From Bacillota bacterium (lineage in GTDB: Bacteria; Bacillota; Clostridia; Peptostreptococcales; Acidaminobacteraceae), in assembly GCA_030529225.1 (NCBI GenBank), contig JAUMXH010000006.1, forward strand, positions 29,075 to 93,074: 64,000 nucleotides of DNA, read 5' to 3'. Below the pieces are notes generated by a model, which searched no databases, had not been told where the DNA came from, and saw nothing but the letters and a program-made list of their open reading frames with translations. The position numbers and the translations under genes were made by a program. Of this stretch, positions 9,425 through 17,974 are shown piece by piece. Each line of letters begins with the position of its first letter. The stretch's first letter is position 1.

Positions 9425-10765
9425 TTACTCCCTTTGATTCTTTAAGGCTTGAACCAGGCTTTTAAAGTGCTCTCCCCGCTCTTCGAAGCTCTTATACATG
9501 TCCCAGCTCGCACAGGCAGGAGACAGTAGAACCGCATCTCCGGGCGCGGCCAGTTTGCTCGCGTAGGTAAAGGCCTCATCCAGGCAATCAAAAATGCGAA
9601 ACTTACGGAATCCTTTTTGCATCATTGCCTCGGCAATGTCGTACTTTGTTTCCCCAAACAAACAAACGAATCGCACCTTCCCGAAGTGTTCGATCCATTC
9701 GGAATAATCGTTTTTCTTATCCATGCCGCCGGCAATCAGGAGCACCGGTTCGTCAATACTCTTTAACGCAGGAATCGAGGCCTCGGGGTTGGTCGCCTTG
9801 GAATCGTTGTAGTAAGAAACCCCGTCAATAGCCGTTACGAACTCATTTCTGTGGGCCACCCCTTTAAACTCGCGCAGAGACTCTTGGATGAACTTCTCGT
9901 CTATCCCGTAAGCCCTCGCGATTGCAAGTACCGCCAGAGCGTTCTCCAGATTGTGCTCTCCCCGCAAGCCGATCTGAACGTCCTCCCTCGCGGTACTGAT
10001 TTCTGCCGCCGGATCGTACTTACTGAACGCAATCACCTGATAAGGTTTTCCCTGCTCCTGATGATAGCGCTCTCTGAGCCTCTCGTCGTCCCAATTTAAG
10101 ACCAGAACTCCGTTCGCATCCATATTCCCGGCAATCCCGTACTTTGCCTCGGCGTAAGCTTCCATGCTACCGTGCCTCGCCAGATGGTCGGGTGTAATGT
10201 TTAGAATCGCGGCTATCGCCGGTTTGAATTCTATGATGCTTTCGAGCTGGTACGAACTCAGCTCGCAAATGTAGATATCATCGGGTTCCGCGTGCTCCAA
10301 CACGACCTCGCTGAGCGGAATTCCGACATTGCCGGCCAAATGCGCCTTGAGCCCGGCCCTGACAAAGACATCGTGCACCCATGTAGTGGTCGTCGTCTTC
10401 CCGTTGGTGCCGGTAATCCCGATGAACTTTCCGACTGCAAATCGGTAGGCCAGCTCCAACTCACCCAGCACAAGAAGACCCGCATCCTTCGCCTCTTTTA
10501 CGATCCCGACTTGGGTAGGTACCCCCGGAGAGCAGACCGCCAAATCGTAGTCACTGTTCAGAAAATCGACGGAGGCTCCGGCCAAATAAAAAGCACGGAT
10601 TTCCGCCTTCAAATCTTGATCAATCTCAGGGTCTTTCTTGGAGTCGTAGACATCACAAACGGCCCCCTTGGCCTTTAAAAGACGCAAAGAAGCGTTTCCC
10701 GAGAGGCCCATCCCTATCAGGAGGACCTTCTTACTCGCCAAACTCATTTCTTTATGATTTTCCAT
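9425..10765 (-). CDS. murD: UDP-N-acetylmuramoyl-L-alanine--D-glutamate ligase MurD
   Basis: A 446-residue Mur ligase that adds D-Glu. The N-terminal Rossmann motif is LLIGMGLSGNASLRLL, the ATP P-loop is GITGTNGKTTTTTW, and the C-terminal domain has YNDSKATNPEAS. I chose ATG 10765, with GAGGTG 5 nt upstream and just after the mraY stop. The longer frame from 10819 overlaps mraY and has no ribosome binding site. Confidence 0.95.
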   Translation of the reverse strand: MENHKEMSLASKKVLLIGMGLSGNASLRLLKAKGAVCDVYDSKKDPEIDQDLKAEIRAFYLAGASVDFLNSDYDLAVCSPGVPTQVGIVKEAKDAGLLVLGELELAYRFAVGKFIGITGTNGKTTTTTWVHDVFVRAGLKAHLAGNVGIPLSEVVLEHAEPDDIYICELSSYQLESIIEFKPAIAAILNITPDHLARHGSMEAYAEAKYGIAGNMDANGVLVLNWDDERLRERYHQEQGKPYQVIAFSKYDPAAEISTAREDVQIGLRGEHNLENALAVLAIARAYGIDEKFIQESLREFKGVAHRNEFVTAIDGVSYYNDSKATNPEASIPALKSIDEPVLLIAGGMDKKNDYSEWIEHFGKVRFVCLFGETKYDIAEAMMQKGFRKFRIFDCLDEAFTYASKLAAPGDAVLLSPACASWDMYKSFEERGEHFKSLVQALKNQRE

Positions 10766-10779
10766 AGTACACCTCAGAC

Positions 10780-11736
10780 TCAGACAGCGTAGACGATGAG
10801 GAAAGAAATCCCCGAGCAAAGGGACGTGAGCAGAAAGGCCGCAAAGTCAATCTTGCGCTCATTCCACCCCAAGTATTCCAAGTGATGGTGGTAAGGCGCC
10901 ATCTTAAAAAAGCGTTTTCCGCCGGTCTTTTTAAAATATAGAACCTGAATGATGACCGAGACAACTTCAATCACATACCAGAGTCCGAAGAGCGGAATCA
11001 ACCAGTATATATCCAGGATAATGGAATTGCTGACAACGTAGGCGCCAATCGCCAAAGATCCGAGATCGCCCATAAAGACCTTGGCCGGATACATGTTGAA
11101 GACCAGGTAGCCGAGCATTGCTCCAAGGAAGATGAGGTTGAAGACTTTGAGCTCCGTCAGCCCCTTCATCGAAGAAATGGCGATAAAGAGGACGATGACG
11201 GGAATGGTAACCATGGCCAGCAGGCCGTCCAAGCCGTCGGTAAAATTCGTCGCGTTGGTCACCGCCGCATAGAGAAAGGCCATAAAGACGGAACTCAGAA
11301 TCACACTTTCTATGAGATACTCCGTGAAGGGAAGCCTGACGTGAAACCCTTTTAGAAAGCCGAGATAAATTACGACTGAAATCACTAAAATCAGAAGAAA
11401 CTTTCCCTTGGCGCTCAAGCCTTCATTGGTCCTTTTTGTGAGCTTCTTGTAATCGTCATAAAAGCCGATCAGCGCAAAGAGCAGGACGGAAACAAAGATG
11501 TACTTGATGGAATTGTTGAGTTCAATAAATGCCGCCGGAAGCAAGAGGGAGGAAAACAGAAAGCCGACTCCGCCCATGGTGGGTATCCCTGCCTTCTTTA
11601 AGTGCGCCTCCGGCCCCTCCTCTCGAATAAACTGACCCATTTCTCTGGCCTGCATCAGTTTTATCCAAACGAAAACCGCCAAAACCGATACCGCAAACGC
11701 GCTCACAAACGGCAAAATATCACTACTCTTCCACAT
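10780..11736 (-). CDS. mraY: Phospho-N-acetylmuramoyl-pentapeptide-transferase MraY
   Basis: A 318-residue polytopic enzyme that makes lipid I by moving phospho-MurNAc-pentapeptide to undecaprenyl phosphate. Conserved features are KKAGIPTMGG, the catalytic aspartate cluster FYDDYKK and NFTDGLDGL, and the MAPYHHHLE motif. ATG 11736 is preferred over the preceding TTG because AAGGGAG lies 8 nt upstream. Confidence 0.95.
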   Translation of the reverse strand: MWKSSDILPFVSAFAVSVLAVFVWIKLMQAREMGQFIREEGPEAHLKKAGIPTMGGVGFLFSSLLLPAAFIELNNSIKYIFVSVLLFALIGFYDDYKKLTKRTNEGLSAKGKFLLILVISVVIYLGFLKGFHVRLPFTEYLIESVILSSVFMAFLYAAVTNATNFTDGLDGLLAMVTIPVIVLFIAISSMKGLTELKVFNLIFLGAMLGYLVFNMYPAKVFMGDLGSLAIGAYVVSNSIILDIYWLIPLFGLWYVIEVVSVIIQVLYFKKTGGKRFFKMAPYHHHLEYLGWNERKIDFAAFLLTSLCSGISFLIVYAV

Positions 11737-11796
11737 CAAGAAAACTCCCTTACAAGTAAACTGCTCTGTTCTGTACCTTCTTCACGGTTAAAGATG

Positions 11797-13473
11797 TTAA
11801 TCCAAAAAGTCCTTCGAAACGTCCAAAAGGATGTCCACAAAACGACTTCTCATAATGTTCATGAGGACCAAATCGCTGACTCTCTCAAGTTCAAGGGCTC
11901 GAGAAGCCTTCACCAGGAAGGTATCCTCCCTGCTGATATTCTTTAAAACATGGACAGCCACCTCATTCAAATCGTCAAAATGCAGGGCTTCCTTCCCTTT
12001 GTAGGCCTTCTTCGCTTCCGCCATCATTTCCCCGTAGAACATCGCACAATCAATCCCCATATCGCTCAGAAAGGCACCGATTTCAGCGTGCTTTTTCTTG
12101 GCGTCGTCGCCGATTTCTTTGATGTCTCCGATTAAAACATACAGCTTTCCCTTGGTGAGCTCTCTCGCAGTTCGAATCGATGCCTCGAGCGATTTGAACG
12201 AAGAATTGTAGGCGTCGTTCACGATGCGGAATCCGTCAATCTCCGACAGGTCAAAGCGCATCGCCTCGCTTCGGGTCTTGAGAATGCCGAGTTTGGCCAG
12301 GTTCCATGAAGCACCCATCTCCTCACAAACCAGGATGGCAAGAGCGGCGTTAAAGGCCAGGTGCTTGCCGAACAGCTTCATCGCAAAGTTATCCTGCTTT
12401 CCTTTTTGCAGGATCGAAAAAGAGGTTCCCAAGCTCGACAGACTCGTGTTCTTTAAGAGAGCGGAATCCACTCCGTCCTTCTTGGAAGCTTGATACTTCT
12501 TTTCGTCCTCAAAGAGTTTGACGACTTTGAACGCATCGTTTTGGTAGACGTCCAAAAATTCGGATTCTCCGTTCACCACCAACACGGAGCCCTTCTTGAA
12601 AGCTCCGGCGAGTTTGATTTTCTCATCAAAAATCGCCTTCTTGCTTCCGAAGCGCTCCAAGTGAGACTCCGAGATATTCGTGATGATGCCGTAATCAGGC
12701 TCTGCGACCTCGATCAGGTCTTCCATATCCCCGACGCTGTCCACTCCGAGCTCCAGGACCATGACCTCCGTGTTCTTGGGCATGTCCAGGATGGACATCG
12801 AAATACCTGTCACAGTGTTATAGTTTCCAAAGGTTTTTTCGGTTCGAAACTTTTCAGAAAGAATCGAGTAGGCGAAGTTCTTGCAGGTAGTCTTTCCGAC
12901 CGAACCGGTGATGGCAAGCACCTTGCAAGCCATGCTTTTTCTGTAAGCAATCGCGATCTTTTTTAAAGCTTCCAAGGTATCGTCCACCTTGATGATTTTA
13001 TGGTCATGGTACTCGTAGTTCTTGGAAGCAAACACGTAGGTCGCACCGTTCTCAATCGCGTTCTTGATGTATTTTTCGCCGTTCTCCTTGCTTCCCTGGA
13101 GGGCAAAGAAGACATTCCCGGGACTCACAAGTCTGGAATCCACCGCAACGCCCGAAATTTCATCCGGTTCGTACGCATCGGAGTCCATGCCCAACCACTT
13201 CAAGAAATCCTTGATATTGTGTTTGCTCGACTCCCTTAAATTCTTTTTGTGCTTATATTGGTTTTCTTCAATCTTCAGCAGGATTTTACCGAAATAGTAG
13301 AGCTCTTCCAAATATTCCGACTTTTTGGTCAGCTTCTCCCTTTCCGATAGAAAACTCATCCTGTGGATCTCCGAAATCAAATCCGTGCACGATTTTTTGA
13401 GCACCGATAGGAGCTTTCCGTTTTCCTCTATCGAGTCAATGATTTCCCTATAATCCTCGAACCCTTTGCTCAT
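11797..13473 (-). CDS. murF: UDP-MurNAc-tripeptide--D-Ala-D-Ala ligase MurF with an N-terminal helical extension
   Basis: A 558-residue protein; MurF is usually ~450. Residues ~1-95 are a charged, helix-rich region with no Mur similarity that I can see. The Mur domains follow: VAVDSRLVSPGNVFFAL, P-loop AITGSVGKTTCK, VLELGVDSVGDM, and the MurF-type C-terminal motif NDAYNSSFKSLEASI with IGDIKEIGDDAKKKH. These features point to MurF rather than MurE. The ATG at 13473 has GGAGG 6 nt upstream and follows the PBP stop by 1 nt. It occupies the slot where murE usually sits. Confidence 0.92.
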   Translation of the reverse strand: MSKGFEDYREIIDSIEENGKLLSVLKKSCTDLISEIHRMSFLSEREKLTKKSEYLEELYYFGKILLKIEENQYKHKKNLRESSKHNIKDFLKWLGMDSDAYEPDEISGVAVDSRLVSPGNVFFALQGSKENGEKYIKNAIENGATYVFASKNYEYHDHKIIKVDDTLEALKKIAIAYRKSMACKVLAITGSVGKTTCKNFAYSILSEKFRTEKTFGNYNTVTGISMSILDMPKNTEVMVLELGVDSVGDMEDLIEVAEPDYGIITNISESHLERFGSKKAIFDEKIKLAGAFKKGSVLVVNGESEFLDVYQNDAFKVVKLFEDEKKYQASKKDGVDSALLKNTSLSSLGTSFSILQKGKQDNFAMKLFGKHLAFNAALAILVCEEMGASWNLAKLGILKTRSEAMRFDLSEIDGFRIVNDAYNSSFKSLEASIRTARELTKGKLYVLIGDIKEIGDDAKKKHAEIGAFLSDMGIDCAMFYGEMMAEAKKAYKGKEALHFDDLNEVAVHVLKNISREDTFLVKASRALELERVSDLVLMNIMRSRFVDILLDVSKDFLD

Positions 13474-13474
13474 T

Positions 13475-15454
13475 CTATTCCTCCGAAACATACTCTTCCA
13501 ACAGAACATACACCGTCGTGTCATCCGCGATTAAAGAACCGGCCTCCGGATCTTGATTTTTTACTTTTAACGCCGTGCTTTCACTTCTCTTTTGTGTACC
13601 GTCCAGCTCCAGTTTGATTCCCTTTGAATTCGCCAGATTCTCGGCTTCTTCTATGCTCAATCCCTTGAAGTCCGGAACCTTCTTGAACTCATTGCCGTCC
13701 TCGATGTCCGGCGAGACCTTAAGATATCTCAGGCACTCGTCGCTGATGTCCCTGGCTATGGACCCGGCGGTATTCACCGATGACTTGTTGGTCTGCGGCT
13801 CATCGACAATCACGATGACATTGATCTTCGGATCGCGGATCGGTGAGAGGTGGACGATGGATGTGCATACCGTGTTGTCATCATACTTTCCATCTACAAT
13901 TTTCACACTGGTTCCGGTCTTTACTCCGGAAGAGAAGCCTTTGATGCTGTGAAAATCAGGATAGAGCTCCGCCGTCTCTTTCATGTACTCCCTGATGACC
14001 GCACTGGTTTGCGGCGTACAGACCTTTCCCATATTCTTCTTCGGCCAATCTTTGTTCCCCACCTTCTTAATGATCGACGGTTGAATCAGGTTCCCGTCGT
14101 TCGAAATCGTGAAGGCGACATTGGCGATATGAAGAGGCGTCACCGAGATCGCGTGACCGAAACTCATCTTCGCGTAATCTATATTATACACCTGATCCTT
14201 CTCTATGTATACAGGTTGTCCGGTACTTGTCAGCCCAATGTTCATTTTATCGAGTAGCCCCAGGTTTTCAAGATACTTGTAAAAGATGTTCTTATCGATT
14301 CTCTGTGAAAGTTCCGAATACACCACGTTGCAACTGAACATAAATCCGTGTTTAAAGTCCAAAGGTCCGTGACTGCCCGGGAAGGTCAGACACCTTACCG
14401 GCTCTCCGTCGATATAGGTCACGCCGCCGCATAGAAAAGGGGTATTGGAACTCACCAGGTTCTCATCGATGGCAACCATCGAAGTGACGACCTTCATCAC
14501 GGAGCCGGGCTCATAGTTGGTCGATACGATCGGATCGCTCCACATCTTCAGCAGCACTTCGCTCTTTTTTTCGTCCGTTTCGGCGTTATCATACTCTTCC
14601 TTCAACCTTTCATCGGTGATTTCCTGAGGGTTGTTCGGGTCAAAGCTGTAGGTCGAACACATCGCGAGAATTTCGCCGCTCTTCGAGTCCTGCACGATCG
14701 CAATGATGTCCTTGGCCTCAAATTCCGCCCTCTTCTGCCTGATGATGTTGTAAACAAAGTGTTGAATCGCGGAATCGATGGTCAGTTCAATGTCCACGCC
14801 GTTCTTCTCCTTGACCTCGATCGCTTCCGAGAACGGATTTCTCCTTCCCAACAGGTCCGTTTCGGTTTCAATATACCCGTCGACGCCCGATAATTGCGAG
14901 TTGAACTGCTCTTCCACGCCCATGACCCCGTAGCCGTCATTCGATACCGTACCGAGAACCTTTGCCGCAAGCTCCCCGTTCGGGTAAACCCTCTTGAACC
15001 TCTTAATCACCCCGACCTTGGAATAATCGACTTTTCCAATGGTCTCGGCCACTTCGACGGGCAGGTCCTCCATGATGGTGACATATCGATTGCTGCTCTT
15101 CTTCATCCTGTCCGTCATGTCTTCCATGTTGGCCTTCGGGTATACCTTTTGGATTTTTTCCAGCATTTCGGTGTCTACTTGGTGGCTCTCATGGGAGAGT
15201 TCTATATCATAGGTATCTCGGCTGAACGCCAAGACTTTGCCGTTGCGATCCAGAATCTGCCCCCTCATCGCGCGAATCGGAATTTTTCGCGTGAGCTGGG
15301 TCTCAACCTGCGCTTTAATGATGTCACGATCGACTACCTGATAGCGGATGGCCCTCACAACAAAGGCCGCAAAAAATAAAACGAGCACTACATATACGAA
15401 TAGTAGCCTTGCTCGCTTAGTCTGTTCAAATGTTTTTTTATCTCTTCCGTTCAA
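13475..15454 (-). CDS. ftsI: Class B penicillin-binding protein (FtsI/PBP2B/SpoVD type) with one PASTA domain
   Basis: A 659-residue division transpeptidase. It has an N-terminal transmembrane helix (~18-38), a dimerisation domain with RAMRGQILDRNG, and a transpeptidase domain whose three active-site motifs are visible: EPGSVMKVV (catalytic Ser, SxxK), FSCN (SxN) and VKTGTS (KTG). A single C-terminal PASTA domain (KVPDFKGLSIEEAENLANSK) follows. It works with FtsW. The single PASTA domain is SpoVD-like, but nothing here shows that the organism sporulates. Confidence 0.94.
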   Translation of the reverse strand: MNGRDKKTFEQTKRARLLFVYVVLVLFFAAFVVRAIRYQVVDRDIIKAQVETQLTRKIPIRAMRGQILDRNGKVLAFSRDTYDIELSHESHQVDTEMLEKIQKVYPKANMEDMTDRMKKSSNRYVTIMEDLPVEVAETIGKVDYSKVGVIKRFKRVYPNGELAAKVLGTVSNDGYGVMGVEEQFNSQLSGVDGYIETETDLLGRRNPFSEAIEVKEKNGVDIELTIDSAIQHFVYNIIRQKRAEFEAKDIIAIVQDSKSGEILAMCSTYSFDPNNPQEITDERLKEEYDNAETDEKKSEVLLKMWSDPIVSTNYEPGSVMKVVTSMVAIDENLVSSNTPFLCGGVTYIDGEPVRCLTFPGSHGPLDFKHGFMFSCNVVYSELSQRIDKNIFYKYLENLGLLDKMNIGLTSTGQPVYIEKDQVYNIDYAKMSFGHAISVTPLHIANVAFTISNDGNLIQPSIIKKVGNKDWPKKNMGKVCTPQTSAVIREYMKETAELYPDFHSIKGFSSGVKTGTSVKIVDGKYDDNTVCTSIVHLSPIRDPKINVIVIVDEPQTNKSSVNTAGSIARDISDECLRYLKVSPDIEDGNEFKKVPDFKGLSIEEAENLANSKGIKLELDGTQKRSESTALKVKNQDPEAGSLIADDTTVYVLLEEYVSEE

Positions 15455-15476
15455 AGTACCGCCTCACAATCTCTGT

Positions 15477-15971
15477 CTACCACTTTTGCCGGTCTTGTGA
15501 AAGCTTTGCAATGGAGAACTTCAGTTCAGGCATCTTCACCTGACTCTCCACATCGTGCAATATAATCACCTTGGAACTGCTTGCCTTAATCATGGAAACC
15601 TGCTCTCTGGCGTAGAGCTCCAAATCATCCAGAGAGGTATTCGACTCCAAACGTTCCTTGATCTCATTGGTCTTGGTCTCGTAATCCTTGATGGCAAGGT
15701 TGATTCTATAAATCTCATTCTGCGCCTCGTGAATGGCCGCATTTCTGAACACGATGAAGGCGGCGGGCATAATACCGAGAAAAAACAGCATAATGATGAC
15801 TCCCGAAGTCAGAATCCTCTTTCGGGCAGACTGCACATTCTGCTTTTTATACCTCTTTTCCGCCTCTTCCTGAGCGTTGTTTTTTAAGCTGATTGCCAGA
15901 TCATCGTAGTAAGTTCCGTCATAGCCGGTATCAACAAAGTTTGTATACTCATGTTTTCTTGCTGTGTTCAT
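15477..15971 (-). CDS. ftsL: FtsL/DivIC-like cell division protein
   Basis: A 164-residue bitopic protein with a ~55-residue polar cytoplasmic N-terminus, one transmembrane helix (~54-74) and a short coiled coil outside. Sequence conservation in this family is low, so the call rests on topology and on the position between rsmH and the class B PBP. The cytoplasmic region is longer than in most FtsL proteins. Confidence 0.8.
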   Translation of the reverse strand: MNTARKHEYTNFVDTGYDGTYYDDLAISLKNNAQEEAEKRYKKQNVQSARKRILTSGVIIMLFFLGIMPAAFIVFRNAAIHEAQNEIYRINLAIKDYETKTNEIKERLESNTSLDDLELYAREQVSMIKASSSKVIILHDVESQVKMPELKFSIAKLSQDRQKW

Positions 15972-15976
15972 TCTTT

Positions 15977-16915
15977 CTACCTCAACTCCGCAGTTCTTAA
16001 TTTGGCACTCTTTGCCCTGGGATTTTCCGCAAGTTCTTTTTTAGAGGGCGTTATGATGGGCTTGATCACGCTTAAAACGGGTTTTTTCCCGCAGGTACAG
16101 ACCGGGAAATCACGCGGACAAACGCAAGGGTTCTCCAGCTTTCTGAACAGGTTCTTGACCAGGCCGTCCTCGATGGAATGAAAGGTAATTACTACGATTC
16201 TGGCCTTCGGGTTCATACGCTCCACGACGCTGTTGATCGCCTGTTCGATTTTAGCAAGCTCGCCATTCACTTCCATTCGAATCGCTTGAAAAATTCTTTT
16301 TGCGGGATGCCCCCCGTCCTTTCTCGCGGATTGCGGGATGGCCCGTTTAATAATATCGACCAATTCCAAAGTACTATCAATTTTTTTTGCCTTTCCGGCC
16401 TCAACTATGAATTCCGCAACCCTCTTTGCCCACTTTTCATCGGCAAAGTCCCAAAAGATCTTTGTCATTTGCTCTTGAGAGTACTCATTTACGACATTCC
16501 AAGCACTAAAATCTTGTCGAGTATCCATACGCATATCGAGCTTGGCATCAAAGCGGTAAGAGAAGCCTCTCTCCGGCTCATCAAACTGGTGAGACGAGAC
16601 GCCAAGATCCAACAAAAATCCGTCAATGCGGCGAATTTGCAAGCGATCCAGGACATCCGCCACATTGGCAAAATTGTCTCTCTCGATAAACAAGTTGTCC
16701 CGGTACTCCGCGAGCGTTTGGCCGGCTGCCCGAATGGCGTTTTCATCCTGATCTATTCCGATTACCTTTCCTGTTTTAAGCCGTTTTAAGATTTCTTTGG
16801 TGTGGCCTCCCCTCCCCAAGGTTCCGTCCACATAGATTCCGTCAGGTTTTATCTTCAGTTGTTCTATCGCTTCGTCCAGAAGAACCGACTTGTGTTCAAA
16901 TTTTATAGAGTCCAT
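15977..16915 (-). CDS. rsmH: 16S rRNA (cytosine(1402)-N4)-methyltransferase RsmH
   Basis: A 312-residue SAM-dependent methyltransferase (MraW). Clear family motifs are HKSVLLDEAIE, YVDGTLGRGGHT, the FLLDLGVSSHQFD stretch and VITFHSIED near the C-terminus. Its ATG directly follows the mraZ TAG, so the two are translated together. Confidence 0.96.
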   Translation of the reverse strand: MDSIKFEHKSVLLDEAIEQLKIKPDGIYVDGTLGRGGHTKEILKRLKTGKVIGIDQDENAIRAAGQTLAEYRDNLFIERDNFANVADVLDRLQIRRIDGFLLDLGVSSHQFDEPERGFSYRFDAKLDMRMDTRQDFSAWNVVNEYSQEQMTKIFWDFADEKWAKRVAEFIVEAGKAKKIDSTLELVDIIKRAIPQSARKDGGHPAKRIFQAIRMEVNGELAKIEQAINSVVERMNPKARIVVITFHSIEDGLVKNLFRKLENPCVCPRDFPVCTCGKKPVLSVIKPIITPSKKELAENPRAKSAKLRTAELR

Positions 16916-17347
16916 CTATATTCCCAACCTTGCCATGTGTTCCGCCATCTCCTGACTGTTGATCGGATTCTCCGCTCGGTACGCATCGAGGACATGATTG
17001 GACCACATTTCAAATTTTCCGGGCTTTCCGATAAAAACGACCTCATCCTGAATTTTGGCATAGTCCATCAGTTTTTCAGTCAGCTTGATTCTTCCCTGAG
17101 AATCTACGAAACATTCTTCCGCATAAGAATAGATTTCTCTGATGTAAGCCTGTGCTATCTTGTCACTGCCCGGTAACGCCTTCAGTTTGGCATCGTACTC
17201 CTGCCATTCTTCCATTGGGTACGCTAAAAGGCATAACTCGTCGCCCTTTGTAACGATGATTGACTGACTTATCTTCTGCCTGAATTTGGAAGGAACGCTG
17301 ACCCTTCCCATCTTATCAATCTTATGTTGCTTTTCTCCGTAGAACAT
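16916..17347 (-). CDS. mraZ: Transcriptional regulator MraZ
   Basis: A 143-residue AbrB-like double-domain protein with two DxxGR-type repeats, KIDKMGRVSVPSKFR and VDSQGRIKLTEKL. MraZ forms rings and binds short repeats upstream of its own operon. It is the first gene of the division cluster, and matching repeats occur just upstream of its start (separate entry). Confidence 0.95.
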   Translation of the reverse strand: MFYGEKQHKIDKMGRVSVPSKFRQKISQSIIVTKGDELCLLAYPMEEWQEYDAKLKALPGSDKIAQAYIREIYSYAEECFVDSQGRIKLTEKLMDYAKIQDEVVFIGKPGKFEMWSNHVLDAYRAENPINSQEMAEHMARLGI

Positions 17348-17351
17348 TTTT

Positions 17352-17376
17352 TACCTTTTCTTACCATTTCATCCCA
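17352..17376 (-). promoter_or_regulatory. Candidate MraZ operator: three boxes with a 10-bp period
   Basis: On the minus strand, TGGGA, TGGTA and AGGTA occur exactly 10 bp apart just before the mraZ ATG, and the last box doubles as the ribosome binding site. MraZ of other bacteria binds TGGGN-type repeats spaced this way. A further TGGGA lies 21 bp upstream (17393-17397). Confidence 0.55.
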
Positions 17377-17407
17377 GTTAATGGTATTATCGTCCCAATT
17401 TCCATTA

Positions 17408-17436
17408 AGTTTACTCCAAACAACCATAAATTTCAA
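17408..17436 (-). promoter_or_regulatory. Promoter of the division cluster (mraZ)
   Basis: -35 TTGAAA (17431-17436), 17-bp spacer, -10 TAAACT (17408-17413) on the minus strand, ~60 bp upstream of mraZ. Confidence 0.6.
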
Positions 17437-17473
17437 GCTTTTTTATGGTTTCAGTAAGAAATTTGTAAGAAAT

Positions 17474-17508
17474 AAAAAAAAGGGGGATTTCCCTTGTAGG
17501 CTCCCCCT
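17474..17508 (-). terminator. Second terminator-like hairpin upstream of the division cluster
   Basis: GGGGGA pairs with TCCCCC across a 14-nt loop and is followed by T8 on the minus strand. It lies downstream of the tRNA-region terminator and would shield the mraZ promoter from read-through. Bases 17543-17553 repeat an 11-bp piece of the neighbouring repeat unit, so this stretch may be a decayed extra unit. Confidence 0.55.
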
Positions 17509-17565
17509 CTCCATGCTACAAAATCAAAAAACAAGATAAATCGGATTCCGTTTTGGTACAGGAAT

Positions 17566-17600
17566 AAAAAAAGCCCTGTTTCAATGACATGAAACAGAGC
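17566..17600 (-). terminator. Rho-independent terminator of the rpsT-tRNA-Arg-repeat transcript
   Basis: A 10-bp stem, CTCTGTTTCA with TGAAACAGGG (one G-T pair), 6-nt loop, then T7 on the minus strand. Confidence 0.85.
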
Positions 17601-17610
17601 GACACAGAAA

Positions 17611-17751
17611 TTGGTGTACCAAGAAGGATTCCGTTTCGCTCGACGCGAAACCCTTCTCGCTTCGCTCGAACCACTCGCTAAAAAGCTTGCCACCGGCAAG
17701 CTTTTCTGAACGCTCGTGACTGCGTTCTCATCCCTCTTGTTACTTAAAAAA
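17611..17751 (-). repeat. tRNA-tail repeat, distal unit (141 bp)
   Basis: Nearly identical to the next unit. It ends (minus strand) with a divergent copy of the tRNA-Arg 3' end, ATCCTTCTTGGTACACCA. Internal hairpins include AAAAGCTTGCC-GGT-GGCAAGCTTTT and GTTTCGC/GCGAAAC. The unit's CAAGAGGGAT can pair with its terminal ATCCTTCTTG over 10 bp. The open frame across both units encodes only repeated low-complexity sequence, and I do not regard it as a gene. Confidence 0.85.
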
Positions 17752-17893
17752 TTGGCGTACCATGAGGGATTCCGTTTCGCTCGGCGCGAAACCCTTCTCG
17801 CTTCGCTCGAACCACTCACTAAAAAGCTTGCCACCGGCAAGCTTTTCTAAACGCTCGTGACTGCGTTCTCATCCCTCTTGTTACTTAAAAAAA
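17752..17893 (-). repeat. tRNA-tail repeat, proximal unit (142 bp)
   Basis: It directly follows the tRNA-Arg gene. The unit starts (minus strand) with a T-run, runs through hairpins AACGC/GCGTT, AAAAGCTTGCC/GGCAAGCTTTT and GTTTCGC/GCGAAAC, and ends in ATCCCTCATGGTACGCCA, an exact copy of the tRNA 3' end including CCA. The distal unit repeats the pattern. Confidence 0.88.
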
Positions 17894-17894
17894 T

Positions 17895-17971
17895 TGGCGT
17901 ACCATGAGGGATTCGAACCCCCGACCTTTTGGTTCGTAGCCAAACACTCTATCCAGCTGAGCTAATGGTAC
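17895..17971 (-). tRNA. tRNA-Arg (anticodon ACG), CCA encoded
   Basis: A 77-nt cloverleaf: acceptor GTACCAT/ATGGTAC, D-arm GCTCAGCTGGATAGAGT, anticodon stem TTTGG/CCAAA with loop CTACGAA (ACG), T-loop TTCGAAT, discriminator G and genomically encoded CCA. It lies 38 bp downstream of rpsT on the same strand with no T-rich terminator between, so co-transcription is likely. Confidence 0.95.
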
Positions 17972-17974
17972 ATG

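Noticed and set aside
17451..17840. A 129-codon open frame across the tRNA-tail repeats (minus strand)
   Set aside because: The translation simply repeats with the DNA units, lies in a structured non-coding region through a terminator, and has no ribosome binding site that I can see.
17611..17893. CRISPR array
   Set aside because: There are only two units of ~141 bp, nearly identical throughout, with no short repeat-spacer pattern and no cas genes.
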